The translations under genes were made by a program, and so were the position numbers. Source: Marinomonas aquimarina (GTDB taxonomy: Bacteria > Pseudomonadota > Gammaproteobacteria > Pseudomonadales > Marinomonadaceae). From it: a stretch of DNA of 64,000 nt. The notes below the pieces were generated by a model. The model searched no databases and was not told the origin of the DNA. It was given only the letters and a program-made list of their open reading frames with translations. The stretch is taken from assembly GCF_900089755.1 (NCBI RefSeq), contig NZ_FLOC01000006.1, positions 1 through 64,000 on the forward strand, given 5' to 3'. This document shows positions 44,080 to 53,094 of the stretch, piece by piece; position 1 is the first letter of the stretch; each line of letters starts with the position of its first letter.

Positions 44080-44751
44080 TTGAGTAAGAATCTGAAGCAA
44101 TGGAAAAATACGCTTAGTGCTAAAGAAATTTGTGATGGCATGAATTACGCGCAAGAAAATGCAATTCGTTTACTTCATGATGCAGAAACACTCTTTGATA
44201 TTGGGAGTTATCCGACGGCACATTCCTTAGCCATACTAGCTATTGAAGAAGCAGGGAAAGTATCGATTTTACGAGGGCTTGCTGTAGCTAGAGATGGGAA
44301 AGATGTTAAAGATTCATGGAAGGCCTATCGGACTCACACACAAAAGAATGTGCTGTATTCATTTCCTTTCTTAGTAGCTCAAGGCCATGAAAAACTTAGT
44401 GAGTTTTCTGAATTGTTTTCTGAGGCAAATGAGATGCCTGCCCTTTTAGATGACCTAAAGCAAATAGGTTTTTATACAGACTGCCTAGGGGAGAAGCATT
44501 GGTCAGTACCTTCTCAAATAATTGATCATGTAGCAGCGGCAAACCTTCTAAAGGTAGCGCGTATTCTTTGTACAGGTCGGAAATATGAAACAAAAGAAAT
44601 TGAGCTGTGGATAAAACACATGAAGCCTGTCTGGAAGTCTTCTATGTCAGATATGAAGCAAGCCCAGAAAGCTTGGTTTAGTGAAATGGTTGATGAGGGG
44701 TTAACAAAAGAAGAGGCTATTTCTTTTGATGAATTCATTGGAGGATCATAA
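44080..44751 (+). CDS. abiV: AbiV-family abortive infection protein
   Basis: A 223-residue HEPN-fold protein matching AbiV: ICDGMNYAQENAIRLLHDAETLFDIGSYPTAHSLAILAIEEAGKVSILRGLAV, the diagnostic region, then a helical C-terminus with ARILCTGRKYETKEIELWIKHMKPVW. In Lactococcus, AbiV stops phage protein synthesis after infection. TTG start with AGGAG five bases upstream. It is A+T-richer than its neighbours and sits alone between repeat islands, which suggests lateral acquisition. Confidence 0.8.
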   Translation: MSKNLKQWKNTLSAKEICDGMNYAQENAIRLLHDAETLFDIGSYPTAHSLAILAIEEAGKVSILRGLAVARDGKDVKDSWKAYRTHTQKNVLYSFPFLVAQGHEKLSEFSELFSEANEMPALLDDLKQIGFYTDCLGEKHWSVPSQIIDHVAAANLLKVARILCTGRKYETKEIELWIKHMKPVWKSSMSDMKQAQKAWFSEMVDEGLTKEEAISFDEFIGGS

Positions 44752-44925
44752 AAATCCCCACCACCGCTATACCATGCGTTTAATTGGCGCAGACGCGGTC
44801 GAGGTACGAGAATTGCGCAAGCCAATTGAATTGCATGGTCTAGCGCCCCAACGGCCTTGCATCCTCACGATCTTGCAACCTCTTCAATCCCCAAGCCTCG
44901 CAAACCTAAAAAACTCGAAAAGCTA
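44752..44925. repeat. Repeat island 6
   Basis: An inverted, somewhat diverged family C copy at 44771-44839 (ACCATGCGTTTAATTGGCGC to GCATGGT), followed by about 90 bases resembling the tail seen in island 2 (CTTGCAACCTC, CCAAGCCTCGCAAACCT). It lies just past the AbiV-type gene. Confidence 0.75.
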
Positions 44926-45582
44926 CTACTCGCCCAACCCACCCAAATGATGCTTTAACAAACAATTCAGCATCAGTTTCAAATCCGCCAAAGTACGCGC
45001 GGCGCGCTGTGGATTTTGATTCACCACCACTAGATAGCTGCTATGGGTGACTTCTAAGAAGTGACGGGCAATACGTTCCCGCTCGCGGATATGTTTCTTC
45101 AAACCAATGCGTTTAAACACTTTCGACATCTGCGCGATGACCATTTCATCATGGCGCTCATCGAGGGCGCGTAGCTCGGGCACGGAGAACATGGCTTGCA
45201 CCAAAGGCAGTACCGCTTTCTGTTTGCGATAGGTCTGTAAGTTGGTGTCTATCACTTGATCGATAAACTCTGCTAAGGGCATTTGCTCTAAAGGCCAGTC
45301 CTGAATTTCCTTCAGCACCTCTTCGATGCTGTCGAGCCAAGATTGCCCCATGGCGTAGAGGATCGCCTGTTTATTGGGGAAATAGTGGTACAAAGAGCCG
45401 ACGGAAATACCCACTTCCTGAGCAATCAAGGCGGTGTTGAGGTCGTTTAAGCCGACGCTTTCCAGCAGTTCGCTGGTCACTTCAAGGATCTGCTGCGTGC
45501 GTTTGATCGAGCGCGATTGCATCGGCTCGCTACGTGGCGAGACCGGTTGCATGGCTTTTTGGGCGTTGCTGGTTTTGGCCAT
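44926..45582 (-). CDS. TetR-family transcriptional regulator
   Basis: A 218-residue protein with a TetR HTH at about residues 25-75 (RTQQILEVTSELLESVGLNDLNTALIAQEVGISVGSLYHYFPNKQAILYA) and a helical ligand domain. ATG 45582 (MAKTSN) is chosen; a TTG at 45591 is nearer to AAGGA. It lies 72 bases downstream of the puuB-like gene on the same strand; a palindrome in the puuB/puuA intergenic region is a plausible target. Confidence 0.85.
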   Translation of the reverse strand: MAKTSNAQKAMQPVSPRSEPMQSRSIKRTQQILEVTSELLESVGLNDLNTALIAQEVGISVGSLYHYFPNKQAILYAMGQSWLDSIEEVLKEIQDWPLEQMPLAEFIDQVIDTNLQTYRKQKAVLPLVQAMFSVPELRALDERHDEMVIAQMSKVFKRIGLKKHIRERERIARHFLEVTHSSYLVVVNQNPQRAARTLADLKLMLNCLLKHHLGGLGE

Positions 45583-45653
45583 GATGATCAATAGATTCCT
45601 TGAGTAACAGGTTGGTGAATATTCACATTATATCGCTTTAAAGTACTAATACG

Positions 45654-46931
45654 TTAGGGCAAGCGGTCGAGCATCGCGTAATACAGCATACCTGCAACTT
45701 GCCCCGGCCAGCGCAGTAAGGTGCCCCCTGGGAAGTCTTTGCACGGCAGGCGTTCAAAGGTTTGTAGATCAGTTTCTTGCCCTTCTATCGCCTTGGCGAT
45801 GCTGGCGCCAGCATAGGTGGCGAGCGCGACGCCGTGGCCAGAGTAGCCCTGTGCGACAAAGACGTTGTCTTGCTGGCGGGCGATATAGGGCATGCGGTTG
45901 AGGGTGATCGCCAGTGTACCGCCCCACGCGTAATCAATGTTAAAGCTCCCTATCTCGGGGTAGGTTTCCAGCATATGCTTTTTCACAAAGCCTGCGATGT
46001 CTTTTGGGAAGCGTGGGCTGTAGTTCTCACCACCCCCCCAGAGCATCCGCCTATCATGCGATAGACGGTAATAATTGACTACGAACTTGGAGTCTGCCAC
46101 GGCAATGCGTTCAGGGTTGATGCGTTCTGTAAGCGCTTCCGGTAACGGCTCGGTGGCGATAATAAAGTTGTTAATCGGCATGATTTTACGCGCCGCGGGC
46201 TCATTTAAATGGCCCAAGTAGCCATTGCAGGCAAACACCAGATAGCGGCAGCGGACTTGGCCGTGATCGGTCTTTACTAGGCACTGGCGACCTGTTTGAT
46301 AAGAGGTGACGCGCGACTGCTGATACAGCTTGGCGCCCTGCTCATGTGCGGCATTGGCGAGTCCAAGCACAAAGTTGAGCGGATGCAGATGGGCACCCTC
46401 GGCATACCATTCGCCACCAAAGTAGCGCTCGGTGCCCAGCTTATCGGCCACTTGTTGGGCCGAGAGAAAGCTTACCTTATCGTATTGCAGAGCAGTTTGT
46501 TTGTAGTCGACCGCTTGTTTGATGTGCTCTAAGTGGCGTTTCTTGTAAGCGACGTGCAACACCCCCGGGGTAAGATCACAATCGATTTGCAAACGCTGTA
46601 CTAGGTCTTTAACTAAGTCAACTGAGTCGATGGACGCTTGCCATAAGGCGTCCGCAGCTGCTTTACCCAGCTGTTGTTGCATCTCTTGGTGGCTCATATT
46701 ATGGCCTTGGCACACTTGCCCGCCGTTGCGGCCTGAGGCGCCCCAGCCGATGTCATTGGCTTCCAGTAAGGTGACGCTAAAGCCTGCTTCGGCCAGATGC
46801 AGTGCCGCCGAGGTGCCGGTATAGCCGCCGCCGATGATGCAAACATCCGTTTGCTGTTCACCGACCAGTTGCGCAAAGGTGTTACGGCCTTTGGCCGTGG
46901 CGTCGTAATAGGACGATGTCGCTTGGCTCAC
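45654..46931 (-). CDS. puuB: PuuB-like FAD oxidoreductase, second copy
   Basis: A 425-residue DAO-type flavoprotein with DVCIIGGGYTGTSAALHLAEAGFSVTLLEA (residues 29-58), GWGASGRNGGQV and the C-terminal VAQGYSGHGVAL, collinear with the copy at 22286 but clearly diverged. It oxidises a gamma-glutamylated amine or similar amine. It is divergent from the second puuA, so the pair functions as a module; the TetR gene lies downstream. No puuC is adjacent. Confidence 0.85.
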   Translation of the reverse strand: MSQATSSYYDATAKGRNTFAQLVGEQQTDVCIIGGGYTGTSAALHLAEAGFSVTLLEANDIGWGASGRNGGQVCQGHNMSHQEMQQQLGKAAADALWQASIDSVDLVKDLVQRLQIDCDLTPGVLHVAYKKRHLEHIKQAVDYKQTALQYDKVSFLSAQQVADKLGTERYFGGEWYAEGAHLHPLNFVLGLANAAHEQGAKLYQQSRVTSYQTGRQCLVKTDHGQVRCRYLVFACNGYLGHLNEPAARKIMPINNFIIATEPLPEALTERINPERIAVADSKFVVNYYRLSHDRRMLWGGGENYSPRFPKDIAGFVKKHMLETYPEIGSFNIDYAWGGTLAITLNRMPYIARQQDNVFVAQGYSGHGVALATYAGASIAKAIEGQETDLQTFERLPCKDFPGGTLLRWPGQVAGMLYYAMLDRLP

Positions 46932-47007
46932 ATGGGCCTCCTGGCGCTAAATCGATGCAAAGCGGTTTCACAAAGTATTGCTTTCGCGACTAAACTAAAA
47001 TACTTTC

Positions 47008-47029
47008 AAACCGACGTATTGTTCGGTTT
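47008..47029. promoter_or_regulatory. Palindromic operator between puuB and puuA copies
   Basis: AAACCGA and TCGGTTT are perfect seven-base arms around an eight-base spacer, 22 bases in all, midway in the divergent intergenic region. The size suits a TetR-family dimer such as the one at 44926. Confidence 0.5.
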
Positions 47030-47119
47030 ATGAGCAAAGCATAATCGAATCAAGCAAGATCGCAATGGAAATTTACTGTCGCGCAGGTCGTCTGTCAGAC
47101 AGCAAGGTGCAGGTGAGTT

Positions 47120-48460
47120 ATGACCGAACTAGAAGCGTTTTTAAAACAGCATGCCATCACAGAGGTGGAGTCGACCCTCGCGGATATGACGGGCAATGCG
47201 CGGGGGAAGTTTTACCCGACGTTTAAGTTTTTAGCGGAGCAAACAGGCCGTATCCCGGAAACCGTGCTGGTGCAAAGCGTCACCGGTGATTGGGCCGATA
47301 ACCACTATGAAATTGTTGATGCCAGTGACCGTGACATGATGTTAAAGCCGGATCCTAAGACCTTACGCATGGTGCCTTGGGCAGATGAACCGACGGCGCA
47401 GGTGATCAACGACTGCTACACCACAGACGGGGATCTGCATCCGTTGGCGAGTCGTACCATTTTACGCCATATCTTGGCCTTGTACGAAGCTGAAGGCTTG
47501 AAACCGGTGATTGCGCCGGAAGTCGAATTCTATTTGATTCACCCGAATACCGACCCAGATTACGAACTTAAGCCTGCGGCAGGCCGTTCTGGCAAGCGTG
47601 AGACCTCACGCCGCTCTTACAGTATTGATGCGGTCAATGAGTTCAATTCCATCATTGATACCCTCTACGCCTACTGTGAAGCGCAGGATTTGGATGTGGA
47701 CACCTTGATCCATGAGTCCGGTGCGGCGCAGATGGAGATTAACTTTATTCATGGTGATCCCTTGGATTTGGCGGATCAGGTATTCGTTTTCAAGCGCACC
47801 TTGCGCGAAGCGGCCATGAAACATGGGGTCTATGCCACCTTTATGGCCAAACCTATGAAAGACGAACCGGGCAGCGCCATGCACATTCACCAAAGTTTGC
47901 TGGACGCAGAAACCGGTGAGAACGTGTTTAACAACCAGGGTAAGCCCAGCGAACGCTTCTATCACTATTTGGGCGGTCTACAGAAATACACCCCGAATGC
48001 GATCAGTTTCTTTGCGCCGAATGTGAATTCCTATCGCCGCTTCTCGCCCGAAATGGCCGCGCCGATTAATATGCAATGGGGCTTTGATAATCGTGTGGCG
48101 GGGCTGCGTGTGCCCTATTCTGTGCCCGAAGCAACACGTATAGAGAACCGTTTCCCGGGCGCGGACTGCAACCCTTATCTTGCCATTGCGGCCACCTTGG
48201 CCTGTGGCTACTTGGGCATGAAAGAAGAGCTCTACCCAACCGATCCGATCCAAGGCAATGAATCGCCAGAGAACCAAGAGGTAGAAATCGCGCGTACTCT
48301 GGAAGAAGGCCTGCGCCTATTAGAAGAATGCGCGCCGCTATGCGAAATCATGGGCGAGCATTTTGTACGCGCTTACATGGGGGTCAAACGCAGTGAATTC
48401 GAAACCTTCAACCGTGTGATCAGCTCTTGGGAGCGTGAGCATCTGTTGCTTAATGTTTAA
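47120..48460 (+). CDS. puuA: PuuA-like gamma-glutamyl ligase (glutamine synthetase family), second copy
   Basis: The 446-residue GS-fold protein has PEVEFYLIHPN, SGAAQMEINFIHGD, ATFMAKPMKDEPGSAMHIHQSLLD, NSYRRFSPEMAAPINMQWGFDNRVAGLRVP and NRFPGADCNPYLAIAA. The replacement of the GlnA ATP-binding NGSGMH by EPGSAMH is typical of amine-glutamylating members. AGGTGAG precedes the ATG. It pairs with the divergent puuB copy and ends at a strong terminator. Confidence 0.85.
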   Translation: MTELEAFLKQHAITEVESTLADMTGNARGKFYPTFKFLAEQTGRIPETVLVQSVTGDWADNHYEIVDASDRDMMLKPDPKTLRMVPWADEPTAQVINDCYTTDGDLHPLASRTILRHILALYEAEGLKPVIAPEVEFYLIHPNTDPDYELKPAAGRSGKRETSRRSYSIDAVNEFNSIIDTLYAYCEAQDLDVDTLIHESGAAQMEINFIHGDPLDLADQVFVFKRTLREAAMKHGVYATFMAKPMKDEPGSAMHIHQSLLDAETGENVFNNQGKPSERFYHYLGGLQKYTPNAISFFAPNVNSYRRFSPEMAAPINMQWGFDNRVAGLRVPYSVPEATRIENRFPGADCNPYLAIAATLACGYLGMKEELYPTDPIQGNESPENQEVEIARTLEEGLRLLEECAPLCEIMGEHFVRAYMGVKRSEFETFNRVISSWEREHLLLNV

Positions 48461-48470
48461 CGTTCGAAAG

Positions 48471-48500
48471 AAAACAGCCCGCTCTATGCGGGCTGTTTTA
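48471..48500. terminator. Bidirectional terminator
   Basis: AAAACAGCCCGC and GCGGGCTGTTTT pair perfectly around TCTAT, with A- and T-runs on each side. It separates the convergent puuA copy and antiporter genes. Confidence 0.92.
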
Positions 48501-48503
48501 GGC

Positions 48504-50243
48504 TTAAGTCGAATGCTTGGGACGTACGATTTTCAAACCAAACTTGCTGATGTCATGGCCTTCAAACTCTCGCACCGTGAGCTCGATCTCGCCAAAGCGC
48601 AAGCGGTCACCGATCACCACACGGCCATGGAACTTGTCTAAGAACAGCTCTCGGACACTAAAGTCCAGATAGGCGTCTTCCACTTTAAAGAAGTAGATGT
48701 ACGCCAAATCTTTCATTTTCGCATCGCTGTTGACCACAAAGTCGCCATAGAACTCGCTCATCGACGTGCGCTGCATTTTCTGCCCAGGGGTGAAATAGCT
48801 GTTGAGCTCAGAGTCATTTTCCAACTGCGAGAAGTACGCGGCTTTATCGCTGGCACAGAGTTTTTCACTGATGTCGGCTAATAGTTCGCCTCCACGCATC
48901 ACGCCCATGGGGCGCGAGAAAGGCGTTGAGGGTAACGACTCCACCGAGCAGCCGATCAGGTCGCCGTCAGACGGCACTTCATACACCAAAATATGGCGGT
49001 TGTGATAATCCTCAAAGCTGAGACTAAAGGTCTTAGGGGTGGCCTCTTTGTCGGGCAGTTCGACCTTCAGCCAACGGGCCATTTGTGGAATGCTCCAGCC
49101 TTGCAGTACCAAGGACATGATCACCACGACAAACACCAGATTGAAGTAAATCTGAGTCTGCTCGATGCCCGATAAAGAGGGGTACATGGCGAGAATGATC
49201 GGCACGGCACCGCGCAGGCCACACCAACTGATAAACACCTGTTCACGCCATGGGAAGTGAAATGGCAGCAAGGAAACCAAGACGGCAATCGGGCGGGCGA
49301 TAAAGATCAGCACGGCACCGATGGCCAGCGCTGGTAAAATCACAGGACCAATCTCGCTTGGGGTGACGAGTAAGCCCAGCATCAAGAACATGCCTATTTG
49401 GCTGAGCCACGCCATGCCATCATGGAAACGGTGCACATCGCGTTTGTAGGGCATGTTATGGGCATTACCTAGGATGACCCCGACGATATAGATGGCTAAG
49501 AAGCCGCTGCCGCCCCAGAGGTTGGTGATGCCAAAGATACTTAGGCCAGCACTGGTCACCAATAGCGGGTACAGGGAGCTAGCCAGTTGTAACCTAGGTA
49601 ACAAATACTTCAGTAATTGACCGCCAAGGATACCCAGCGTCAGGCCCAAGCCCATTTGCTGTATCAGTTCGGTCAGTAATGGCCAGCCAAGCCCTTGATT
49701 AGGAAAGGAAATCAAGCTGACTAAGGTGATGGTTAAGAAGATCGCCATCGGGTCGTTGGCACCGGACTCCACTTCAAGGGTGGCGCCAGTACGTTCCTTG
49801 ATGCGCAGGCCGGCATTACGGATCAAGCCAAATACTGCGGCCGCGTCCGTGGAGCCAATGATGGCACCGAGCAGTAGACTTTCTTGCCAGGGCAAATTCA
49901 GCAGCCAATAGGCCGCTGCCCCAGTGATTCCGGCGGTCAGCAGTACGCCCACCGTGGCCAGCAGAAATGCTGGTCGTAAACTGATGGCAAAGGACTCACG
50001 CCGCGTGCCCAAACCACCGTCCAGCAAAATGGTGGCTAAGGCGAGGTTACCGAACAGAAACGCGAGCCCCGCGTTATGAAATTCAATGCCGCCGATGCCA
50101 TCTTCTCCGGCCAACATGCCCACGAGTAGGAAGACCAGAAGCAAGGGGGCACCAAGACGACGGGACAGCACACTGGCGAGGATGCTGAGCAGTGCCACCC
50201 CCCCAGCGAGGAAGATATATTGGCTAGAGATTTCGATGGTCAT
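48504..50243 (-). CDS. nhaP2: NhaP2-type K+/H+ antiporter (CPA1)
   Basis: The 579-residue inner-membrane protein (E. coli NhaP2/CvrA 578) has about 12-13 hydrophobic segments, with GMLAGEDGIGGIEF, AIIGSTDAAAVFGLIR and the ion-binding SGANDPMAIFLT motif, then a cytoplasmic tail with a RCK-C/TrkA-C-like part (GDLIGCSVESLP) and a CorC-type C-terminal domain (FHGRVVIGDRLRFGEIELTVREFEG). It exchanges cytoplasmic K+ for H+. The start ATG 50243 leads directly into the first helix. Confidence 0.93.
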   Translation of the reverse strand: MTIEISSQYIFLAGGVALLSILASVLSRRLGAPLLLVFLLVGMLAGEDGIGGIEFHNAGLAFLFGNLALATILLDGGLGTRRESFAISLRPAFLLATVGVLLTAGITGAAAYWLLNLPWQESLLLGAIIGSTDAAAVFGLIRNAGLRIKERTGATLEVESGANDPMAIFLTITLVSLISFPNQGLGWPLLTELIQQMGLGLTLGILGGQLLKYLLPRLQLASSLYPLLVTSAGLSIFGITNLWGGSGFLAIYIVGVILGNAHNMPYKRDVHRFHDGMAWLSQIGMFLMLGLLVTPSEIGPVILPALAIGAVLIFIARPIAVLVSLLPFHFPWREQVFISWCGLRGAVPIILAMYPSLSGIEQTQIYFNLVFVVVIMSLVLQGWSIPQMARWLKVELPDKEATPKTFSLSFEDYHNRHILVYEVPSDGDLIGCSVESLPSTPFSRPMGVMRGGELLADISEKLCASDKAAYFSQLENDSELNSYFTPGQKMQRTSMSEFYGDFVVNSDAKMKDLAYIYFFKVEDAYLDFSVRELFLDKFHGRVVIGDRLRFGEIELTVREFEGHDISKFGLKIVRPKHST

Positions 50244-50428
50244 AGGCGCTTGATTCCGTCACTGATCGCCGCTGACTTTATGTCCTAGGCATAGACTTTC
50301 AGTCTATGAAAACTGCTGCAAAGTTCAAAGTGCGGAGAAATGAAATCGCACTGATTTCCCTATTTAAGGGGGGGCGATGGGGCCGTCGCAAACAGACTGA
50401 GGCGCAGCCGCCATCTGTAACAGTGATC

Positions 50429-50875
50429 TTAGCCAAGGCTTTTCGAATAATGATCGAACGCTGACATCTTGGCATAGCCCAACGCTTCATACAGCGCTTT
50501 GGCTGGCTGATTGGAAACGGCCGTGGCCAAACGGATGCTTTGGGCCGAGCTGGCTTTGGCAAACTGTTCGGCATGCAGTAACAGCGCTTTCGCGACTCCT
50601 TGCTGACGACTGCTCGGTTTGACAAACAGATCGTTGAGGATCCATGTTCGCTTCATTGCCACCGATGAAAAGGACGGGTAAAGCTGCACAAAAGCAACGG
50701 CTTCCCCCGCGGTATCTCGAGCGAGAAAAATGACAGAGTCCCGCTGCGTAAGACGTTGCTCGATGAAGGTGGTGGCTGCGCTTAGGTCAGCAGCTTGATC
50801 ATAAAACTGGCGATAAGCATCGAATAACGCCGCGGTTTCGTTTAATTCATTAAGGCTGGCTTGAATCATATCCAT
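50429..50875 (-). CDS. GNAT-family N-acetyltransferase
   Basis: The 148-residue acetyltransferase has the acetyl-CoA loop SSRQQGVAKALL (about residues 89-100) and the C-terminal SNQPAKALYEALGYAKM signature. The substrate is unknown. It lies 16 bases downstream of the FMN-binding gene on the same strand, so they may share an operon. Between its end and the antiporter start is about 185 bases with no recognised gene. Confidence 0.88.
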   Translation of the reverse strand: MDMIQASLNELNETAALFDAYRQFYDQAADLSAATTFIEQRLTQRDSVIFLARDTAGEAVAFVQLYPSFSSVAMKRTWILNDLFVKPSSRQQGVAKALLLHAEQFAKASSAQSIRLATAVSNQPAKALYEALGYAKMSAFDHYSKSLG

Positions 50876-50891
50876 CTGTTTACTGTCCTAT

Positions 50892-51539
50892 TTAATTAGC
50901 TAGAGGTGCTTCGGGTTCTGGGTAATCTGTGGTTTGTGCCATGTCTTGTTCCAGTGGCTGCCACTGTTTCGCTACGGGCATCACGCCAGCCCAGACTGGC
51001 CAGTCCATATCCGCTTCATCGTCAATTACGCCTTCGGCACGCAATTTGACGCTAGCTTCGTCGATTTTGATCCGAACTAGGCCGGTGGCGAGTACTTCCT
51101 GTTCAGTCACGGGGCGTAGCTGAGACCAACGATTAGGCGAAACCTTGTCGATAAAAAGCTCGAAATGGCGCACTTTTTCGGCGTAATCATCAATTACTTC
51201 TGGAGTGCCAAATAAGGTCATCGAGCGGTAATTGACGGAGTGATGGAAGGCCGAACGTGCCAAGACTAAGCCATCCAATTCACAGATATTGATGCAGACC
51301 TTTTGTGCTTCTTTCACCGCGCCGTGGGTGTTGCGGGCTTTGCTGTGTCCATGCCAATACAGGTATTCCCCTTCACGCCAGTGAAAAGTGGGTGTGACGA
51401 ACACTTGGCCATTGACCTGCTGACCAATGTGGCACAGTAGTGTTTCATCTATGATTTGATAAGCGGTTGCAACATCGTATTGGGCTCTTTTAGGACCTCT
51501 TTTGACGGTGCTAGTGGGTGTTTGCAACGAGTCACTCAT
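50892..51539 (-). CDS. Pyridoxamine 5'-phosphate oxidase-related FMN-binding protein
   Basis: The 215-residue protein has the split-barrel flavin fold of the Pyridox_ox_2/NimA type: RGPKRAQYDVATAYQIIDETLLCHIGQQVNGQVFVTPTFHWREGEYLYWHGHSKARN, then SAFHHSVNYRSMTLFG. Such proteins bind FMN or haem; a specific reaction cannot be assigned. It is the first gene of a likely two-gene unit with the GNAT gene. Confidence 0.82.
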   Translation of the reverse strand: MSDSLQTPTSTVKRGPKRAQYDVATAYQIIDETLLCHIGQQVNGQVFVTPTFHWREGEYLYWHGHSKARNTHGAVKEAQKVCINICELDGLVLARSAFHHSVNYRSMTLFGTPEVIDDYAEKVRHFELFIDKVSPNRWSQLRPVTEQEVLATGLVRIKIDEASVKLRAEGVIDDEADMDWPVWAGVMPVAKQWQPLEQDMAQTTDYPEPEAPLAN

Positions 51540-51689
51540 GTCTAAATCCTTGTCTTGGTGTCGTCTTCATAGGAAAGCGCGAAGACGATTTAAACTAAGC
51601 GTAGGGGCTATTGGGTTGTTTAAAAATGACCAGTTTTAAACTTTTTAACCAGTCCAGATGATTTGCTGGCTGAAAGCGTCGTAAAACGC

Positions 51690-51719
51690 AAAAAGCCCAT
51701 CGCGGAGGATGGGCTTTTA
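51690..51719. terminator. Terminator of the first choX copy
   Basis: AAAAGCCCATC and GATGGGCTTTT pair around CGCGGAG and end in T runs on both strands, just downstream of the choX stop at 51741. Confidence 0.85.
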
Positions 51720-51740
51720 GGAAAATGGTGGCTAAAACAA

Positions 51741-52679
51741 TTACATGCTCAGCGCTTGTTTCACCGCTGCTAAGCCAGGCTCGCCCGAGGTGGTTGTTAC
51801 CCCTTCTAGCCAACTATCCAGAATCTCTGGGTGTTCGCCGAGCCACTCATTGGCGGCTTCGACTGGTGTTCTGCCTTCATCCGTCATCGCGATAACGGTG
51901 TTTTCCATATCTAGGGTGAACTGCATATTTTCCAGCAGCTGAGCGACGTTAGTACACTCTTCCCCATAGCCCTGACGGGTAATGGTATAGATGGTGGCGC
52001 TGCCATAATCTGGGCCAAAGTATTCGTCGCCACCTGGTAGGTATTTCAAATCAAAATTGACGTTCATTGGGTGTGGCTCCCAACCTAGGAAGACAATGAA
52101 CTTCTCCCGTCTTACTGAGCGTGCCACTTGTGACAGCATGCCCTGCTCGCCGGACTCCACGACCCGCCAATTGGCTAAATCAAAGGCGTTGTCCTCTATC
52201 ATGCTGGTGAGAATCTGATTGGCGGGCGAGCCAGCGTCGATGCCGTAAAAACGTTCGCCAAATTCCTTGGCAAAGCGGTTCAAGTCGGCAAATGACTGCA
52301 CGCCGGCGTCATAGACATACTCTGGCACGGCGAGTGTAAACTTAACGCCTTCTAGGTTTTTACGAACCACATCTAAGTCATCTTGGTATTGCTCGCGAAA
52401 CGCTTGGTGAGCGGGCATCCAATTGCCTAAAAAGACATCAATTTCATCGTTTTTTAGCCCTTCAAAAGTGATCGGGACCGCCAGTAACTTGATATCGGTT
52501 TGGTAACCGAGGGCGTTCAAAACGGTGCTAGCGATGCCATTGGTGGCGGTGATGTCAGTCCATCCCGGGTCACTCAATGTGACGGTCTGGCATTGTTCTG
52601 GAACGGCTGCCAAGCTGCTGCCTGCAGCCGCAGTGACAATGGTGGCAAGTAGAGTGTGTTTCAGTGCTGGCATCTTCAT
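51741..52679 (-). CDS. choX: Choline-binding periplasmic protein ChoX, copy 1
   Basis: The 312-residue binding protein has a signal peptide (ALKHTLLATIVTAAAGSSLA, cleaved near residue 25) and the ChoX/ProX fold: VPEQCQTVTLSDPGWTDITATNG, LGNWMPAHQAF with the aromatic ligand box, GIDAGSPANQIL and WEPHPMNVNFDLKYLPGGDEYFGP. It delivers choline (or betaine) to an ABC permease. ATG 52679 follows AGGAAC; the longer frame is not a signal-peptide start. No choW or choV permease gene is in the window. A near-identical paralogue lies 415 bases upstream. Confidence 0.88.
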   Translation of the reverse strand: MKMPALKHTLLATIVTAAAGSSLAAVPEQCQTVTLSDPGWTDITATNGIASTVLNALGYQTDIKLLAVPITFEGLKNDEIDVFLGNWMPAHQAFREQYQDDLDVVRKNLEGVKFTLAVPEYVYDAGVQSFADLNRFAKEFGERFYGIDAGSPANQILTSMIEDNAFDLANWRVVESGEQGMLSQVARSVRREKFIVFLGWEPHPMNVNFDLKYLPGGDEYFGPDYGSATIYTITRQGYGEECTNVAQLLENMQFTLDMENTVIAMTDEGRTPVEAANEWLGEHPEILDSWLEGVTTTSGEPGLAAVKQALSM

Positions 52680-53030
52680 AGTGTTCCTTTTGAATGTGCT
52701 GTTTTGACTGGGTTGGCAAAACATTTTCACCGTCCTTGTGAGTTATGTTTTTAGTGAAGACGTTGAGAACATTTTGAACTGTATGCAAATACCATAACAG
52801 TTTTTAACCATCGATTGGCAAGTACAAATAGTTTTTGTCATAGAAAGTGCGCGATGCTGGAAGTTTTTATGTCGGCTTATGCTGCGCTTTTTGCCGATTT
52901 TAATGGCATTTAGCGTGATTTAATTGGGGGTTGGTGCGAGTGACCTTTGTTTGCTAAGGTTGTTCAATGGCAAAAGATTAGAGGGTTTGGGTGAGTAAAA
53001 TAAGGTAACAGCTCTGACCATTAGAACTCT
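52680..53030. other. Gap between choX copies
   Basis: About 350 bases, A+T-rich, presumably the promoter region of choX copy 1. I see no gene, repeat or clear operator. Confidence 0.5.
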
Positions 53031-53054
53031 AAAAAAGCCCATCCGAAGATGGGC
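53031..53054 (-). terminator. Terminator of the second choX copy
   Basis: On the minus strand GCCCATC-TTCG-GATGGGC is followed by six T residues, just after the stop at 53095. Confidence 0.85.
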
Positions 53055-53094
53055 AACATAGGTACAGATGTTCGCGTTTCAGAGGTGTGCTGTG

